Positions 63,591 through 64,000 of a stretch of 64,000 nucleotides of DNA are shown here, one piece after another. Below the pieces are notes generated by a model, which saw only the letters and a program-made list of their open reading frames with translations, did no database searches and had not been told where the DNA came from. Positions within the stretch are counted from its first letter, which is position 1. Every line of letters begins with the position of its first letter. This DNA is from Flaccisagitta enflata. Its lineage: Eukaryota > Chaetognatha > Sagittoidea > Aphragmophora. A program made the translations under genes and the position numbers. Location of the stretch: positions 9,176,001 to 9,240,000 of the forward strand of contig OZ231126.1 in the NCBI GenBank assembly GCA_965153355.1. Direction: 5' to 3'.

Positions 63591-64000
63591 TGACCGACAG
63601 ATACACTGACTGACAGAAAAACAGACTGACACACACTGTATTTGATATTTCTAGCGTGAGAATTGAGTAGCTGATCCTTTCGTCTATCTATGAATGCGTT
63701 CTTGAGTACACAAACATTTAATGCATAATCACCGGCACGTCAAACTGCGAGAGGGGCAATAGTCGCAAAAGATGGTCAGCTATACCCGTGCCCTGCCTTA
63801 GTAGGTTGTGGTTGAAGTTGAGGGGGGAGCCGGGCAGCGGCCCCAAAGAGGTTGATGACATATGCTTTCACACAGGGGTATTTTCTCCTCCTCCTCTGTT
63901 CCCCCTCCCCCCACCCCCAGGCCCATATCTCAGCCTCAAAGCCCATATCCCAGCCTCGAGGCCCAAATCCCAGTCTTGAGGCCCGAATTCCAGCCTCAAG
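59306..64000 (+). CDS. ZnfD: AT-hook and BED-like finger protein, 3' end outside window
   Basis: Exons: 59306-59376, 59904-60771, 62705-63112, 63351-63486, then beyond the window. Phases agree (2, 0, 0, 1). MEVGKAAFVTLPDEIVHVGR is nearly the ZnfA start. WERARNASFCVTDESFAEML follows. Exon 2 has three AT-hooks (KKRGRPRK near residue 217; GGRPRK and KRGRPRK near 271-288). Exon 3 begins like the ZnfA BED exon (AAWNEKCREYF) but turns into a Glu/Lys-rich and acidic linker (DPDYDPEFVDECLED) resembling the end of ZnfB/ZnfC exon 3. Exon 4 supplies the BED-like finger (CRLCNARI...HLKLQH). ZnfD thus combines features of both subtypes. By analogy, C2H2 fingers should lie downstream. Confidence 0.78.
60904..61570 (+). 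repeat. (AAAG)n/(GGGA)n-derived purine array, ZnfD intron 2
   Basis: Units drift in order from GAAAGAAAAA through GGAAAAGAAA to GAGGAAAGAAA and GAGGAGGGAAA, so variants spread as blocks. The long Lys/Arg/Glu frames on + and Phe/Ser/Leu frames on - are artefacts. Confidence 0.97.
61726..61810 (+). repeat. (CT)n array
   Basis: About 40 CT units. 61811-62700 beyond it has GA- and GT-rich patches but no recognised feature. Confidence 0.95.
63172..63289 (+). mobile_element. AGGTGCGAC-type hairpin-capped element (complete, 118 bp), ZnfD intron 3
   Basis: AGGTGCGACAAAGCACCT hairpin, CTGGCTGTGTCTGTTGC, GTCGCACCT (complement of the 5' nonamer), then TATTGGCCTACTTGGCCTAG and TT. The shortest complete member, occupying half of the 238 bp intron. 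Confidence 0.82.
63504..63586 (+). repeat. (GA)n array
   Basis: About 40 GA units followed by imperfect CTGACAGA units (63587-63630). Confidence 0.95.
63769..64000 (+). mobile_element. Hairpin motif plus CAGCCTCAAGGCCC minisatellite, cut by window end
   Basis: ACCCGTGCCCTGCC ... GCCGGGCAGCGGCCCCAAAG, then ATGCTTTCACAC, precedes CCCATATCTCAGCCTC units (63919-64000). It has the same design as 51210-51730. Confidence 0.7.

Overview
This is a eukaryotic, almost certainly metazoan window. Six spliced genes lie on the + strand with GT-AG introns, buried in microsatellites, minisatellites and fold-back repeats. I assembled exons by hand, checking splice phases and protein families. The host is probably a non-vertebrate animal: it has recognisable GMAP-210 and SIN1 orthologues, short exons, degenerate TTAGGG-type arrays and an extremely SSR-rich genome. 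I cannot name the species.

Layout. (1) 2-10596: last eight exons of a TRIP11/GMAP-210 golgin (coiled coil, GRAB domain, C-terminal tail). (2) 12427-18718: a complete ten-exon MAPKAP1/SIN1 gene (549 aa, mTORC2 subunit; CRIM, Ras-binding-like and PH regions). (3) 20368-64000: a tandem cluster of four paralogous genes, called ZnfA-D here. Each has a short basic N-terminus, a WE(K/R/A)A...TDE..A..LLD module, acidic linkers with AT-hooks, and a BED-like finger. Seven C2H2-type fingers follow in B and C, about seven in A, and those of D lie beyond the window. A (20368-23983, 540 aa) and D (59306 to past the window edge) share one N-terminal type. B (24164-46713, 713 aa) and C (47298-55863) share another. 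B carries a 17.2 kb intron full of nested repeats. C is intact except for a 250 bp transposon-like insertion in coding exon 3 that introduces a stop and a frame change.

The unexplained structure is in the repeats. A dispersed element family has a 5' hairpin (stem S, loop, S') and repeats S' at its 3' end, before a GGCCTTGTT terminus. The stem differs between subfamilies, yet the three copies inside one element match. A second family (GTCC[C/T]CGACG stem) has the same architecture and carries an 18 bp satellite. Several exon edges (SIN1 exon 1 start, exon 7 end and exon 10 start; the TRIP11 stop codon; the ZnfC stop codon) are repeated as decaying tandem copies in adjacent noncoding DNA. The large B intron holds a compound fold-back block (about 34.1-42.7 kb). 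It contains head-to-head telomere-like arrays separated by a run of perfect palindromes, plus a poly(A)-ended insertion with 27 bp target duplications.

Functionally, TRIP11 (Golgi tethering) and SIN1 (mTORC2) are ordinary neighbours with no evident shared pathway. The Znf cluster looks like a recently expanded family of DNA-binding proteins. I found no rRNA, tRNA or CRISPR, and no convincing minus-strand host gene.
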